Assembly (NCBI RefSeq): GCF_017942085.1
Contig: NZ_JAGKSP010000020.1
Coordinates: 16,253 to 80,252, forward strand
Length of the DNA stretch: 64,000 nt
Source: Paenibacillus lignilyticus
GTDB taxonomy: Bacteria; Bacillota; Bacilli; Paenibacillales; Paenibacillaceae
Reading direction: 5' to 3'
The stretch's first letter is position 1, and each line of letters opens with the position of its first letter. The notes beneath the pieces are model-generated. The model was given only the letters and a program-made list of their open reading frames with translations. It was not told the origin of the DNA and did not search any database. Position numbers and translations under genes: made by a program. Below, piece after piece: positions 8,647 through 16,985 of this stretch.

Positions 8647-8739
8647 TTTTCTATTAGTTAGCCAGCTATCTATAACCAAACTTGTCTCACTGCCATATAG
8701 TAACTAGTAATAGTCGCATCATATAAAGGAGGACGAGTT

Positions 8740-9102
8740 ATGCCCATCTATGATTCCGGTCCAATCTGGAACGGCCAAGTTCCACAAATCACAAGCCTTG
8801 AGATTTGTGTGTTCAGCACCGACCGGCTGCCTGCCGCTGCGGCGATTGAAGTCTATCAAATCGTGCCGTCCGGCACCGGATCCGGTGAGAAAATCCCCTA
8901 TGTCATGAAGCTGGTATCGCTAAATCCGATCGGAGAGCCTAACTCCAGCTATACGCTGGACAATGTATATGCAGGTGTCAATGTCTTCGGCGTTCGTATT
9001 GAGACAAGCGGAATCGGAGGCAGTAACGTTGCTTTTACCGTTGGAGTCACTTGGGACCATGTTCACGTCGAGGATTACTTCCTAATAGGCAGATGTGTGT
9101 GA
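8740..9102 (+). CDS. Orphan 120-residue protein, unknown function
   Basis: A 120-residue protein behind a good site (AAAGGAGG, 8 bases before ATG). It is rich in beta-branched residues, Gly and Ser, has no signal peptide or membrane segment, and carries a single Cys as its second-last residue (GRCV end). The pattern suggests a compact beta-sandwich, perhaps a spore- or surface-associated protein, but I do not recognise a family. Terminators on both sides make it a single-gene unit. Confidence 0.65.
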   Translation: MPIYDSGPIWNGQVPQITSLEICVFSTDRLPAAAAIEVYQIVPSGTGSGEKIPYVMKLVSLNPIGEPNSSYTLDNVYAGVNVFGVRIETSGIGGSNVAFTVGVTWDHVHVEDYFLIGRCV

Positions 9103-9110
9103 GGTGAAAA

Positions 9111-9140
9111 ACAGTCCGGGAGGTCAAACCCCCGGACTGT
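9111..9140. terminator. Bidirectional terminator between orphan gene and glcF
   Basis: ACAGTCCGGG (9111-9120) and CCCGGACTGT (9131-9140) form a 10-bp stem with a 10-base loop. T-rich ends follow on both strands (TTCTAT on plus, TTTTTCACC on minus), so it can end the converging genes 8740-9102 and glcF. Confidence 0.85.
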
Positions 9141-9157
9141 TTCTATATCTGGCTATT

Positions 9158-10687
9158 TCACTTACATATCCGCTCATGCAGAAAATCAACCAGATGCACG
9201 GCTTCCATCTTGCCGCCCATGCCATGCTTCTCGATACCGAGCTTCATCTGCAGCAGGCAGCCGGGATTGCTCGTGAGCAAGTAATGGGCATCCGTTCGTT
9301 GCACATGCTCCATTTTATGATCGAGAATTTGACCGGCCATGTCCGGCTGGGTCAAGTTATAGATTCCCGCCGAGCCGCAGCAGCGGTCCGCTTCGCGGAG
9401 CTCGATGAACTCCGCGTTCGCCACGCTGCGCATCAGCTTGCGCGGCGCTTCGGAGGAGCGCATCGCGTTGCGCAGATGGCAGGAATCCTGGTAGGTGATG
9501 CGGACCTTGTCCGCGGAGGCGAAGCTTACGCCGCCTCCTCCACAGGAGCCGCCACACCCGTCGGCTGCGGCTGTTTCGGCCGCCGCCTCGCTGACCGGGC
9601 CCGGCTTCGCGCCGCCGCTGCCGCAGCCCGGCTTCGCGCCGCCGCTGCCGCAGCTCGGCGCTGCGGCAGCCTTGCTCGTTGCCATAGCCTGCGTCGCCGC
9701 AGCCTGTAAGCGGCCGTGCTCCACGAGCAGCTTGCTCACATCAAGCGTGCGCTTCGCAAACCAAGCTGCGCCTTCCGCCCACTGCGGATCATCGTGCAGC
9801 AGGTGATCGTATTCCACCAGCAGCGCGCCGCATCCGCCGGCATTGGAAGCAATCCAATCGACCCCTGCGGATTGGAATGCCTTGATGTTGCGCTTGGCCA
9901 GCTCCTTCGCTCCTGCTTGCTCGCCGCTGTGCGCATGCAGAGCACCGCAGCAATTTTGCGTCTCCGGAATGACGACGTCGAAGCCCGCTTCATTCAGCAG
10001 TTCGACCGTATGCTTATTCGTTTCCGTGAACAAGACATCCATAATACAGCCGCGGAACAAGCCGACCGTGCCCACTCGCTCCCCTTTCGCCGGATGGCGG
10101 GAGCCGATTTGCTCGACTACGCCGCGATACGAGGCCTCCGGCAAGATGCGCTCCATCTGCCCCATATGAGCCGGGAACAGCTTCATGAGGCCGACGCCGC
10201 GAACGAGCTTGCGCAAGCCGGACTGCTGATAGATTTGCAGCGCGCCGCCGAGCAGCCGCATCCGTTTCTGATGGGGGAACATCCCCTCGAAGGCGGTTTT
10301 GCGTGCCAGCTTCACCCACCAGCGGTGGCTCGTCGTATGCTGCTCGATGGAATCGCGCGCCTGCTCCAGCAGCTGTCCGTATTTCACGTCCGCAGGACAA
10401 GCCGGCTCGCAAGCACGGCAGCCCAAACAGTGATTCATCTGCGTCTCGAATGCATAATCCGGATCCATAATGCCGTCCGCCACTGCCTTCATCAACGCAA
10501 TCCGTCCACGCGGCGATTCCGCTTCAATGCCCGTTTCGCGGAAGGTTGGGCACGCCGGCAAACAGAAGCCGCAGCGCATGCAATTGGTAAGTTGATCATA
10601 GTCGAGCGTGCTCTTCAGCGTTGTCGCGAGCTCGCTGCACTTGCCGCCTTCCTTGGATTCAAGCAGGGAGACAAGGGAGTTAGCCAT
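9158..10687 (-). CDS. glcF: Glycolate oxidase iron-sulfur subunit GlcF
   Basis: A 509-residue Fe-S protein. Two 4Fe-4S motifs lie at Cys36/39/42/46 and Cys87/90/93/97, followed by two CCG domains (QNCCGALH and DRCCGSAG) that bind further clusters in the heterodisulfide-reductase-like family. It takes electrons from the FAD subunit GlcD, encoded just upstream, and passes them toward the respiratory chain at the membrane. The start overlaps the glcD stop by 8 bases. Between the CCG domains sits an unusual insertion of about 60 residues rich in Ala, Gly and Cys, including a duplicated CGSGGAKPG unit encoded by a 27-bp tandem repeat; ordinary GlcF proteins are about 440 residues. Confidence 0.92.
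   Translation of the reverse strand: MANSLVSLLESKEGGKCSELATTLKSTLDYDQLTNCMRCGFCLPACPTFRETGIEAESPRGRIALMKAVADGIMDPDYAFETQMNHCLGCRACEPACPADVKYGQLLEQARDSIEQHTTSHRWWVKLARKTAFEGMFPHQKRMRLLGGALQIYQQSGLRKLVRGVGLMKLFPAHMGQMERILPEASYRGVVEQIGSRHPAKGERVGTVGLFRGCIMDVLFTETNKHTVELLNEAGFDVVIPETQNCCGALHAHSGEQAGAKELAKRNIKAFQSAGVDWIASNAGGCGALLVEYDHLLHDDPQWAEGAAWFAKRTLDVSKLLVEHGRLQAAATQAMATSKAAAAPSCGSGGAKPGCGSGGAKPGPVSEAAAETAAADGCGGSCGGGGVSFASADKVRITYQDSCHLRNAMRSSEAPRKLMRSVANAEFIELREADRCCGSAGIYNLTQPDMAGQILDHKMEHVQRTDAHYLLTSNPGCLLQMKLGIEKHGMGGKMEAVHLVDFLHERICK
9601..9654. repeat. Perfect 27-bp tandem duplication inside glcF
   Basis: Bases 9601-9627 and 9628-9654 are identical. On the coding strand they specify two CGSGGAKPG units in the Cys/Gly-rich insertion of GlcF. 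Because 27 is a multiple of three the frame is kept. Confidence 0.9.
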
Positions 10688-12095
10688 GGCCGAGCACCAC
10701 CCTTTTGCGCGTTGATTTGGCGAACATTTTGCCCGGATTCAAGATGTTGTTCGGGTCGAAAGCCGTCTTGATCGCCCGCATAACTTCCATGCCGGCCGCG
10801 CCTACCTTCCACTCCAAGTAAGGTGCTTTCACAAGGCCAACGCCATGCTCACCCGTTATCGTGCCGCCAAGCGCGATTGCGGCCTCGAAGATTTCCTCGA
10901 AAGCCAGCTCCACGCGGTGAATTTCATCCTGATCGCGCGCGTCCGTCGTAGCTGTCGGATGCAGATTGCCGTCCCCGGCATGGCCGAACGTACAGATCGT
11001 CACGTTATGCCGCTCCGCAATCTCGTTGATCGCGAGCACCATCTCGGCGATCTTCGAGCGCGGCACCGTCGCATCCTCCAGAATCGTCGTCGGCCGCAGT
11101 CTCGCCAGCGCAGTGAACGCGCTTCGCCGCGCGGTCAGCAGCTTCAGCGCCTCCGCCTCGTTCTCCGCAATGGAGACGCGCTCCGCATTTTCGCTGCGGC
11201 AAATATCCGCGATCCGCGCGATGTCCCGCTCCACCATCTCCGGATCGCCATCCTGCTCGATGAGCAGGATCGCATCCATATCCAGCGGAAGCCCCAGCTT
11301 CGCGAAATCATCCACGACGCGAATCGTCGGATTATCCAGAAACTCCAGCGTCGCCGGAATAATGCGGTTCTCGATAATCTTCGAAACGGTCCGAGCCGCG
11401 CCATACAAATCCTTATACATCGCCAGCATCGTCTTCTTCGTCTTCGGCGGAGGAATCAGCTTCAGCGTAGCTTCCGTAATCACGGCAAGCGTTCCTTCCG
11501 AGCCGACCAGCAGCTTCGTCAGATCGTAACCGGCAACGTCTTTCATCAGCTTGCCGCCGGTGCGCAGGATCTCTCCGTTTGCCAGCACAGCTTCAAGGCC
11601 GATGACGTAATCCTTCGTCGTTCCGTATTTCAGGCCGCGAAGCCCGCCCGAGCACTCGGCAATATTGCCGCCGATCGTCGAAATCGCCATGCTGCTCGGG
11701 TCCGGCGGGTAGAACAGGCCAAGCTGCTCCACATGCGTAATAAACTGCTTCGTATTTAAGCCGGGCTGCACGGTAGCTGTGAGATTTTCGAGATCGACCT
11801 CCAGAATGCGATTCATCCGGTGCATCACCATGACGATTCCGCCTTGAACCGGCACGGTTCCGCCGCATAGATTCGTACCGGAGCCGCGGCTGACAACCGG
11901 GATGCGCTGCTCCTGCAGCAGCTTCAATATAGCCGACACCTGTGCCGTATTCTCGGGATAAATCACGCCATCCGGCAGCGATTGCAGCATCGGCGTCCCA
12001 TCATAGGAATGAGTAATTAACGATTCCGGATCATCTTTGAACCACTGCTCGCCAACGATGGCGCGCAGCTTGATTGTGACCGTGTCTTGAAGCAT
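10680..12095 (-). CDS. glcD: Glycolate oxidase FAD-linked subunit GlcD
   Basis: A 471-residue FAD-dependent oxidoreductase. The N-terminal PP-loop/FAD domain includes VVSRGSGTNLCGGTVP and GLFYPPDPSSM; the C-terminal FAD-oxidase domain ends with the conserved TFGHAGDGNLHP and GTITGEHGVGLVK segments. It oxidises glycolate, or possibly D-lactate or another 2-hydroxy acid, and hands electrons to GlcF. It starts at ATG 12095 and is transcribed away from the FadR-type regulator at 12243, with a palindrome in the shared intergenic region. Confidence 0.93.
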   Translation of the reverse strand: MLQDTVTIKLRAIVGEQWFKDDPESLITHSYDGTPMLQSLPDGVIYPENTAQVSAILKLLQEQRIPVVSRGSGTNLCGGTVPVQGGIVMVMHRMNRILEVDLENLTATVQPGLNTKQFITHVEQLGLFYPPDPSSMAISTIGGNIAECSGGLRGLKYGTTKDYVIGLEAVLANGEILRTGGKLMKDVAGYDLTKLLVGSEGTLAVITEATLKLIPPPKTKKTMLAMYKDLYGAARTVSKIIENRIIPATLEFLDNPTIRVVDDFAKLGLPLDMDAILLIEQDGDPEMVERDIARIADICRSENAERVSIAENEAEALKLLTARRSAFTALARLRPTTILEDATVPRSKIAEMVLAINEIAERHNVTICTFGHAGDGNLHPTATTDARDQDEIHRVELAFEEIFEAAIALGGTITGEHGVGLVKAPYLEWKVGAAGMEVMRAIKTAFDPNNILNPGKMFAKSTRKRVVLGHG

Positions 12096-12128
12096 GAAAG
12101 AGTTCCCCCTCGGCGATAAATAGATCAG

Positions 12129-12141
12129 GTCGTCTGATGAC
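12129..12141. promoter_or_regulatory. Candidate FadR/GntR operator between glcD and its regulator
   Basis: GTCGTC-T-GATGAC is a 6-1-6 inverted repeat with one mismatch, similar in form to sites of FadR-subfamily regulators of lactate/glycolate genes. It sits between a TATACT box of glcD (minus strand, 12156-12161) and the glcD start, where a bound repressor would block transcription. Its assignment to the regulator at 12243 is inferred. Confidence 0.6.
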
Positions 12142-12242
12142 TTTGCTTTGAAAGAAGTATATCATAAGATGGAGAAATGTGACATCGATAAATAGCCGTC
12201 TTCCGTCATCATGAACATCAGCCGCTCAGGAGGTTTCTCCCT

Positions 12243-12959
12243 ATGAATAGAATTGAACGCCCGCTTAAGAGCAATGAATGGGTTTCACGCGAGCTCTACG
12301 GCCGCATTACCTCCGGTGCCTTGCTCCCCGGTGACAAGCTTCCATCCGTTGTTGACCTCGCCGCCGAATACGGAGTCGGCCGCTCAACGATCCGCGAAGC
12401 GCTGAGCGCGCTCAAAGCAAAAGGCCTCCTTGACATTCGCCAAGGCGGCGGCACCTTTGTCAGAGCGCCCGAACCGGAGGCGCTTGAAGACGCCAACACC
12501 GCGCTCAAGGAAGACTGGCTCGATCGCGCAGACTCCTTGCTTCAACTGCTGGAAGTGCGCAAAGTGCTCGAAACCGGCTGCGCCTCGCTCGCCGCTAAGC
12601 ATCGCAGCGCAGATGACCTTGCCGCCCTGCACGAGACGCTAAGGCAAATGGAGCAGCAGCTCGCGGACGAAGCATTCAGCGAGCAAGCAGACGTCCGCCT
12701 GCATGAGCAAATCGCAGCCGCGACCCATAACCCGATGCTCATCGAGCTCATGAAGTCACTTTCGCTGCGGCTCCATGAGAGTATGCGCGACACGCGTTCC
12801 CTCTGGTTCTATGCCGAACGCCAGTCAGCGCGCAGGCTGCTCGAAGAGCATATCGCCCTCGTTGAAGCGATCGAACAGCAGGATGGAGTACTTGCCTCCT
12901 CCCGCATGGAGATTCATCTAACCAAGGTCGAGCAGGTGCTGCGCGACAAAACCGGATAG
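12243..12959 (+). CDS. FadR-type GntR regulator of the glycolate oxidase genes
   Basis: A 238-residue regulator. The N-terminal winged helix contains LPSVVDLAAEYGVGRSTIREALSALKAKGLL and GGGTFV; the C-terminal all-helical FCD domain has the conserved acidic and His positions (DVRLHEQIAAATHNPML) that bind a metal and a carboxylate effector. AGGAGG lies 8 bases before the ATG. Its divergent arrangement with glcD-glcF suggests control by glycolate, lactate or a related 2-hydroxy acid, as known for GlcC, LldR and LutR. Confidence 0.9.
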   Translation: MNRIERPLKSNEWVSRELYGRITSGALLPGDKLPSVVDLAAEYGVGRSTIREALSALKAKGLLDIRQGGGTFVRAPEPEALEDANTALKEDWLDRADSLLQLLEVRKVLETGCASLAAKHRSADDLAALHETLRQMEQQLADEAFSEQADVRLHEQIAAATHNPMLIELMKSLSLRLHESMRDTRSLWFYAERQSARRLLEEHIALVEAIEQQDGVLASSRMEIHLTKVEQVLRDKTG

Positions 12960-12976
12960 CAGCGGCTACAACAAAA

Positions 12977-13002
12977 CCGGTATCCCATCGCGGAGATACC
13001 GG
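12977..13002. terminator. Bidirectional terminator between converging genes
   Basis: CCGGTATC (12977-12984) pairs with GATACCGG (12995-13002). On the minus strand it is followed by TTTTGTTGT, ending the isomerase gene at 13019; on plus it lies behind the FadR-type gene. Confidence 0.8.
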
Positions 13003-13018
13003 CTTCCACTCTGCACGT

Positions 13019-13573
13019 CTATTGATCTTCTTCAATAACAGGAATACGGAGTACGTTCGGATCGGTGAAAATATCAAATTCATCGCGGCTTGTGCTGGAG
13101 AACTCCGACACGATCGCGCCTTCGCTGCCCGCTTGGAACCAATGCTTCGTGCCGGGGGAGATCGTATATTGCTCGCCCGGGTACAGCTCAATCTCGTGGA
13201 ACACCGTATAATACGGCTCGCTGCCTGCCGGCACCGTCGCTTGGATCGCGGCAGACGGCTCTCCTTCAACATAGAGCCATACTTTGCCGAATCGGCAGCG
13301 GAAGGTTTCCAGCTTGCCCGAATCTGTGCCGACAGGCGGATGCAGATGTTCGGGGCAGGTTTGGCCGGCGAACAAGACCAGCTCCTTCGCGCAATAACGA
13401 TCATTATTAATATAGGTGATGAGTTCGAGCCCTTGCGATTCCAAATTCTCCAGTCCGAACGTGGCGACTTCTATGTTGTCGCGTTCCTCCGCCGTCAATA
13501 CTATTCCGACTTGACCAAATAACTCCGCCGTCCGCTGCTGCGCGGCCCGCACTTCGCTTCTCTTCACACTCAT
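13019..13573 (-). CDS. D-lyxose/D-mannose isomerase-family protein
   Basis: A 184-residue cupin-fold protein of the D-lyxose ketol-isomerase family. Metal and substrate residues appear as expected: the Lys-Glu pair in YCAKELVLF, the His pair in CPEHLHPP, and a late His in GTKHWFQ. Members interconvert aldoses and ketoses such as D-lyxose/D-xylulose or D-mannose/D-fructose. It is the last gene of a six-gene sugar operon, 8 bases behind the PfkB kinase, so it probably supplies the ketose that the kinase phosphorylates. AAGGAGG lies only 3 bases before this ATG and 9 bases before a GTG two codons later, which could be the true start. Confidence 0.85.
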   Translation of the reverse strand: MSVKRSEVRAAQQRTAELFGQVGIVLTAEERDNIEVATFGLENLESQGLELITYINNDRYCAKELVLFAGQTCPEHLHPPVGTDSGKLETFRCRFGKVWLYVEGEPSAAIQATVPAGSEPYYTVFHEIELYPGEQYTISPGTKHWFQAGSEGAIVSEFSSTSRDEFDIFTDPNVLRIPVIEEDQ

Positions 13574-13581
13574 CCGCCTCC

Positions 13582-14850
13582 TTAGGATTCAGCCATTCGC
13601 GTTGTTGTCGTCGCTGCTTCCAACGGTCCGTACCAAACGCCTTCCTCAGCCCGACCGGCTGCTGACGAGGCGGCGACTACACGGCTCCAACCGGGCAACG
13701 TCAGCGTCACTTCTTTCCTTCCCCAGCCTGCCGCCATCCGCTGCTGCACGGCTTCCCATGCCGGAACGCCGCTCGTCGCATCCGCATGCTCCACGTTGCT
13801 GGCACCGACCGCAACCGCACCATTCAAGACCGCTTCCGGGCTGAGCCCCTTAAGCAATCCGGCAATAAATCCGGCAATCGTGCAGTCCCCCGCACCGGTT
13901 GTCCCCGCTACTTCAACCTCGAAGCAGGGGACAAGCAGCTCACGGTTCAGCCACGCTTCTACATCCGCAGGAGCGCCATTCCCCATCGCCGCCAGCTTCG
14001 TACGATTATCCGTTGTCCGCAAGTACAGGCCGTGCTCACCCAGCTTCAGCACCACTACGCTGACGCCAAGGTCAAGCAGCTCTTGCGACAGCTCTCTTAG
14101 AAGCGTTCCATCCGCAAAAGGCAGCAAGTCATTCGTATCATGGACAGCCAGCAGCCGGTCATACTCTTCACGCCGAAGCATATAAAGAATCTCCTCGAAG
14201 CTCGGCATGAACACGTCCACATGCGGCAGCGCTTTCACAAATACGCTGCGCCAGTCAGCTAATCCCGCAGGCGACTCCGGATCGGGTTTCGCCAAATCCA
14301 GCGATACCGTCAGTCCTGCTTCCTTCACGCGCGACAATAGCTCCGCCAGCTCCGTTCCGCCGTCCTCGTACATCTTGCGCATGAGCGGCGGGTAGCCAAA
14401 GTGAAACAAGCGCGCATCTCGCAATGCTTCGACAGGCAAATCATCGGCCGAGTACGTATCGTTAGCCCCCGTACAGTGGAGGAAGATCCGGTCGATATTC
14501 GGAGGACTGATCACGAGCGAATAGGACGTGTGCTCACCGGCGGCGACGATCATTCCACCTGCAAGCTCCTGGCCATACCCGCGCAGCACGTCCAGAATGG
14601 CCCCGCCGAACAGATCATCGCCGATCTTGCCCATCAGCTTGGTTCCTACACCGAGCCGGTGCAGCGCAAGCCCCGTGTTCGACACTGCCCCGCCGGTAGA
14701 TATCACGGCTGCGCCAATATCCACCAGCTTCCCTGGGACGAGTATCGCCCCCATCCCGTCCTTCTTCGCTTGCATTGAAGGGATTACATCTAAGCAGATA
14801 TGCCCTGCCACCACGACTTCGACATCTAAGTTTGCGCGTGCTGCGCTCAA
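13582..14850 (-). CDS. PfkB-family carbohydrate kinase
   Basis: A 422-residue ribokinase-fold kinase. It has the N-terminal family signature GGAVSNTGLALHRLG and the C-terminal catalytic motif GTTGAGDCTIAGF with the base Asp. It is about 100 residues longer than typical PfkB kinases because of extra segments in the middle and after the active site. The start is TTG at 14850, with GGAGGG 7 bases upstream; the site overlaps the stop region of the preceding oxidoreductase. In the operon it probably phosphorylates a ketose made by the isomerase so that the DhnA-type aldolase can cleave it. Confidence 0.9.
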   Translation of the reverse strand: MSAARANLDVEVVVAGHICLDVIPSMQAKKDGMGAILVPGKLVDIGAAVISTGGAVSNTGLALHRLGVGTKLMGKIGDDLFGGAILDVLRGYGQELAGGMIVAAGEHTSYSLVISPPNIDRIFLHCTGANDTYSADDLPVEALRDARLFHFGYPPLMRKMYEDGGTELAELLSRVKEAGLTVSLDLAKPDPESPAGLADWRSVFVKALPHVDVFMPSFEEILYMLRREEYDRLLAVHDTNDLLPFADGTLLRELSQELLDLGVSVVVLKLGEHGLYLRTTDNRTKLAAMGNGAPADVEAWLNRELLVPCFEVEVAGTTGAGDCTIAGFIAGLLKGLSPEAVLNGAVAVGASNVEHADATSGVPAWEAVQQRMAAGWGRKEVTLTLPGWSRVVAASSAAGRAEEGVWYGPLEAATTTTRMAES

Positions 14851-14852
14851 GG

Positions 14853-16013
14853 TTAATCCCTCCAGTCGATCGTTACGGTTTCTCCGGTTCGCTGCGATTC
14901 AAGTGCCGCCGTAAATAAGAGGTGGCTGCCGCGCGCCTCTTCCGGGGTTGCACAGTAAAACGGCTGCCTCATCCCATCCTTGCCGCTGACAAGCTCATCG
15001 CAGAACGCCGCCCACATTTGCAATATCGAATCGGAAAACCCAAACTCGAAGATCCCGCCCGTAATCGTTCCGTAAGCCGACTTGTACGGCACATCCACCG
15101 TATGCCAGGCCTGCTGCTTACCCGGCGAATAAGGGAGCGACGATACTTGCTTCGGATTCTTGGTGCTGAATTCCGCGGACATCTCTGTTCCTTGAATGCG
15201 AATAAACCATGTATTCGCATGTCCGGGCGCAATTCGTTTCGTCGAAAGCACCATTGGAAACGTTTGATCATCCGTCTTCACGTCGCAGGCTAAGATTGCA
15301 TTATCCCATGTTTCGCAAGGAACTTTGTCGCCTTTGCCATCGGGCCGCTCCGAAACAATTTTGCTCAGCAAGGCGCGCACGCTGCTCGGCTGCCAACCGA
15401 ATCGCATCGGCAGATGAAGCACATGCATCCCCAGATCACCCATGCAACCATATTCGCCGTTGGTAGCGACGCGGCGTTTCCAATTGATCGGTTTCGTCGG
15501 ATCGAGGTCGCTGGAATGCCAGAAGCCCGCTTCCACTTCGATGATTCGCCCGAATTTGCCTTCGTTTACCCATTGGATGATTTGATGTGCTCCCGGATAG
15601 AAGGGGAACTCCGATGAACAGCGAACAATCACCTCGGGATGTGCCACCAGCGCGGCATTGATGCGTGAATTCGCTTCTTTGTCGATGCCGAAAGGTTTCT
15701 CCCCAAGCAAATGCTTGCCCGCGGCAATAATGTCCACGTAAATTTGTGCATGTAAATTATGAGGAACCGCGCAATAAACAGCATCCACATCAGGGTCGGA
15801 TAGCAGCAACTTGTAGTCCGAGTACACGCGCTCCACGCTTGGTACTTGGCGCTGAAACCACTCCGCCGCAGCCGGATTCGCATCACATACCGCCACAATG
15901 CGGGGTTCAAAATCAACGCCCTCCAGGTGCAGCCATCTTGCCGCCGCGCTGGCGAACTCCTTGCCCATCAAGCCGCAGCCGATGACGCCGAAACGAACGA
16001 TAGGTCTGCTCAT
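14853..16013 (-). CDS. Gfo/Idh/MocA-family oxidoreductase
   Basis: A 386-residue NAD(P)-dependent sugar or cyclitol dehydrogenase. It opens with FGVIGCGLMGKEF, the Rossmann dinucleotide motif, and contains the family EKP motif in LLGEKPFGIDKEAN with the active-site Lys. The C-terminal beta-sheet domain completes the family length. The ATG at 16013 lies 1 base behind the aldolase stop; an earlier in-frame ATG would overlap that gene. Within the operon it could oxidise the incoming sugar or an aldose before isomerisation. The substrate is not predictable from sequence. Confidence 0.9.
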   Translation of the reverse strand: MSRPIVRFGVIGCGLMGKEFASAAARWLHLEGVDFEPRIVAVCDANPAAAEWFQRQVPSVERVYSDYKLLLSDPDVDAVYCAVPHNLHAQIYVDIIAAGKHLLGEKPFGIDKEANSRINAALVAHPEVIVRCSSEFPFYPGAHQIIQWVNEGKFGRIIEVEAGFWHSSDLDPTKPINWKRRVATNGEYGCMGDLGMHVLHLPMRFGWQPSSVRALLSKIVSERPDGKGDKVPCETWDNAILACDVKTDDQTFPMVLSTKRIAPGHANTWFIRIQGTEMSAEFSTKNPKQVSSLPYSPGKQQAWHTVDVPYKSAYGTITGGIFEFGFSDSILQMWAAFCDELVSGKDGMRQPFYCATPEEARGSHLLFTAALESQRTGETVTIDWRD

Positions 16014-16014
16014 C

Positions 16015-16863
16015 CTACTTCGCACCCTCTCCGCCCAGAATGGCCAGCGCCTCGGATGCCGCAGCGCCATGATGCACGATCGACATCAACGCATTCGTCA
16101 TACCTGCCGGATTCGGATGCTGAATGACATTACGGCCGTATACGATACCCGATGCGCCTTGGTTCATCAGCTCTACCGTACGGTTTACGATCTCTTGGTC
16201 GCTTGCCCGGCCGCCGCCGCGTACCAATACCGGAATACCGGAAGCTACCTCAATAACGCGGTGATATTCCGTTACATCATCACAAGGATCGGCTTTAATG
16301 ACATCCGCCCCAAGCTCCACGCCTTGGCGGACGAGCGGCATGATCTTGTTAATGTCACCGTCTACCATGTAACCGCCTTTCGCCTCATTCGGGAGCATAA
16401 CCAGCGGCTCTACCATCAGCGGCATGCCGTATTTCTCGCATTCGCTCTTAAGCAGCGAGATGTTCCGAACGCATTGATGATGCAGCTCCGGCTGACCCGG
16501 GAGCAGCAGCAGGTTCACGCATACCGCGACGGCATCAAGCGCAACCGCCTTCTCGATCGCGCGATCAATCAGCTCGCTAAACAAGAAACGCGGCAGCTCC
16601 GTTCCATAGATATTCGCCGCATCCGTACGCAGGACAAGACCGGGCTTCTTCTTGCCGGGAACCGCCTGCAGCCATTTCGCCTGGCCAATACTAAGCTGAA
16701 TACAGTCCGGGTTTGCCTGCACGATCGTTTCAATCGCCTGCTTCATATTCTCAATGCCCGATAGGAAGGAAAATTCATTGAAAAAGCCGTGATCTACCGC
16801 TACGTCAAAACACTTTCCTTGCTCGCTAAACATCCGATTGAGACGTGGTGCTGCCGATGCCAT
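16015..16863 (-). CDS. DhnA-type class I aldolase
   Basis: A 282-residue TIM-barrel protein of the DhnA/LsrF/FbaB aldolase family. The Schiff-base Lys is in GADVIKADP, and the phosphate-binding loop VLVRGGGRAS plus GIVYGRNVIQ matches the family. It probably cleaves a phosphorylated ketose or 3-keto sugar into two C3 fragments. Two in-frame starts exist: ATG 16872 lies 1 base after AGAGGGG, ATG 16863 lies 10 bases after it and is preferred. The gene has its own promoter and operator (16890-16945). Confidence 0.88.
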   Translation of the reverse strand: MASAAPRLNRMFSEQGKCFDVAVDHGFFNEFSFLSGIENMKQAIETIVQANPDCIQLSIGQAKWLQAVPGKKKPGLVLRTDAANIYGTELPRFLFSELIDRAIEKAVALDAVAVCVNLLLLPGQPELHHQCVRNISLLKSECEKYGMPLMVEPLVMLPNEAKGGYMVDGDINKIMPLVRQGVELGADVIKADPCDDVTEYHRVIEVASGIPVLVRGGGRASDQEIVNRTVELMNQGASGIVYGRNVIQHPNPAGMTNALMSIVHHGAAASEALAILGGEGAK

Positions 16864-16889
16864 ATCTACCATTCCCCTCTGTTCTGTTG

Positions 16890-16904
16890 GAACAAATAAT
16901 GTTC
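16890..16904. promoter_or_regulatory. Candidate DeoR operator in front of the aldolase gene
   Basis: GAACA-AATAA-TGTTC is a perfect 5-5-5 palindrome just downstream of the aldolase promoter. A near copy, AAACA-N5-TGTTC, sits at 18836-18850 in front of the first gene of the cluster. A repressor site is inferred; the DeoR protein encoded between the two is the obvious candidate. Confidence 0.65.
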
Positions 16905-16916
16905 GTTTATAACATT

Positions 16917-16945
16917 ATTCTATATGAGCTCCGGACTACTGTCTA
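16917..16945 (-). promoter_or_regulatory. Sigma-A promoter of the aldolase-isomerase genes
   Basis: Minus strand: TAGACA (16940-16945), 17-base spacer, TAGAAT (16917-16922). It lies 54 bases before the aldolase ATG and just upstream of the palindrome at 16890-16904. Confidence 0.65.
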
Positions 16946-16950
16946 CACTA

Positions 16951-16967
16951 ATGTTTAAAACAAACAT
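16951..16967. promoter_or_regulatory. Second palindrome upstream of the aldolase promoter
   Basis: ATGTTT-N5-AAACAT is a perfect palindrome 6 bases upstream of the -35 box. Its arms resemble the DeoR candidate sites but face the other way, so it may be a second operator or an activator site. Function is unproven. Confidence 0.4.
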
Positions 16968-16985
16968 GACGATGTTGCATGCCCA

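Noticed and set aside
9716..10771. Plus-strand open frame of 351 residues opposite glcF
   Set aside because: It is antisense to the well-supported glcF gene, rich in Arg/Leu/Ala/Gln as expected for a GC-rich shadow frame, and has no ribosome site or recognisable motif.
10845..11759. Plus-strand open frame of 304 residues opposite glcD
   Set aside because: Arg-rich shadow of glcD with no domain features.
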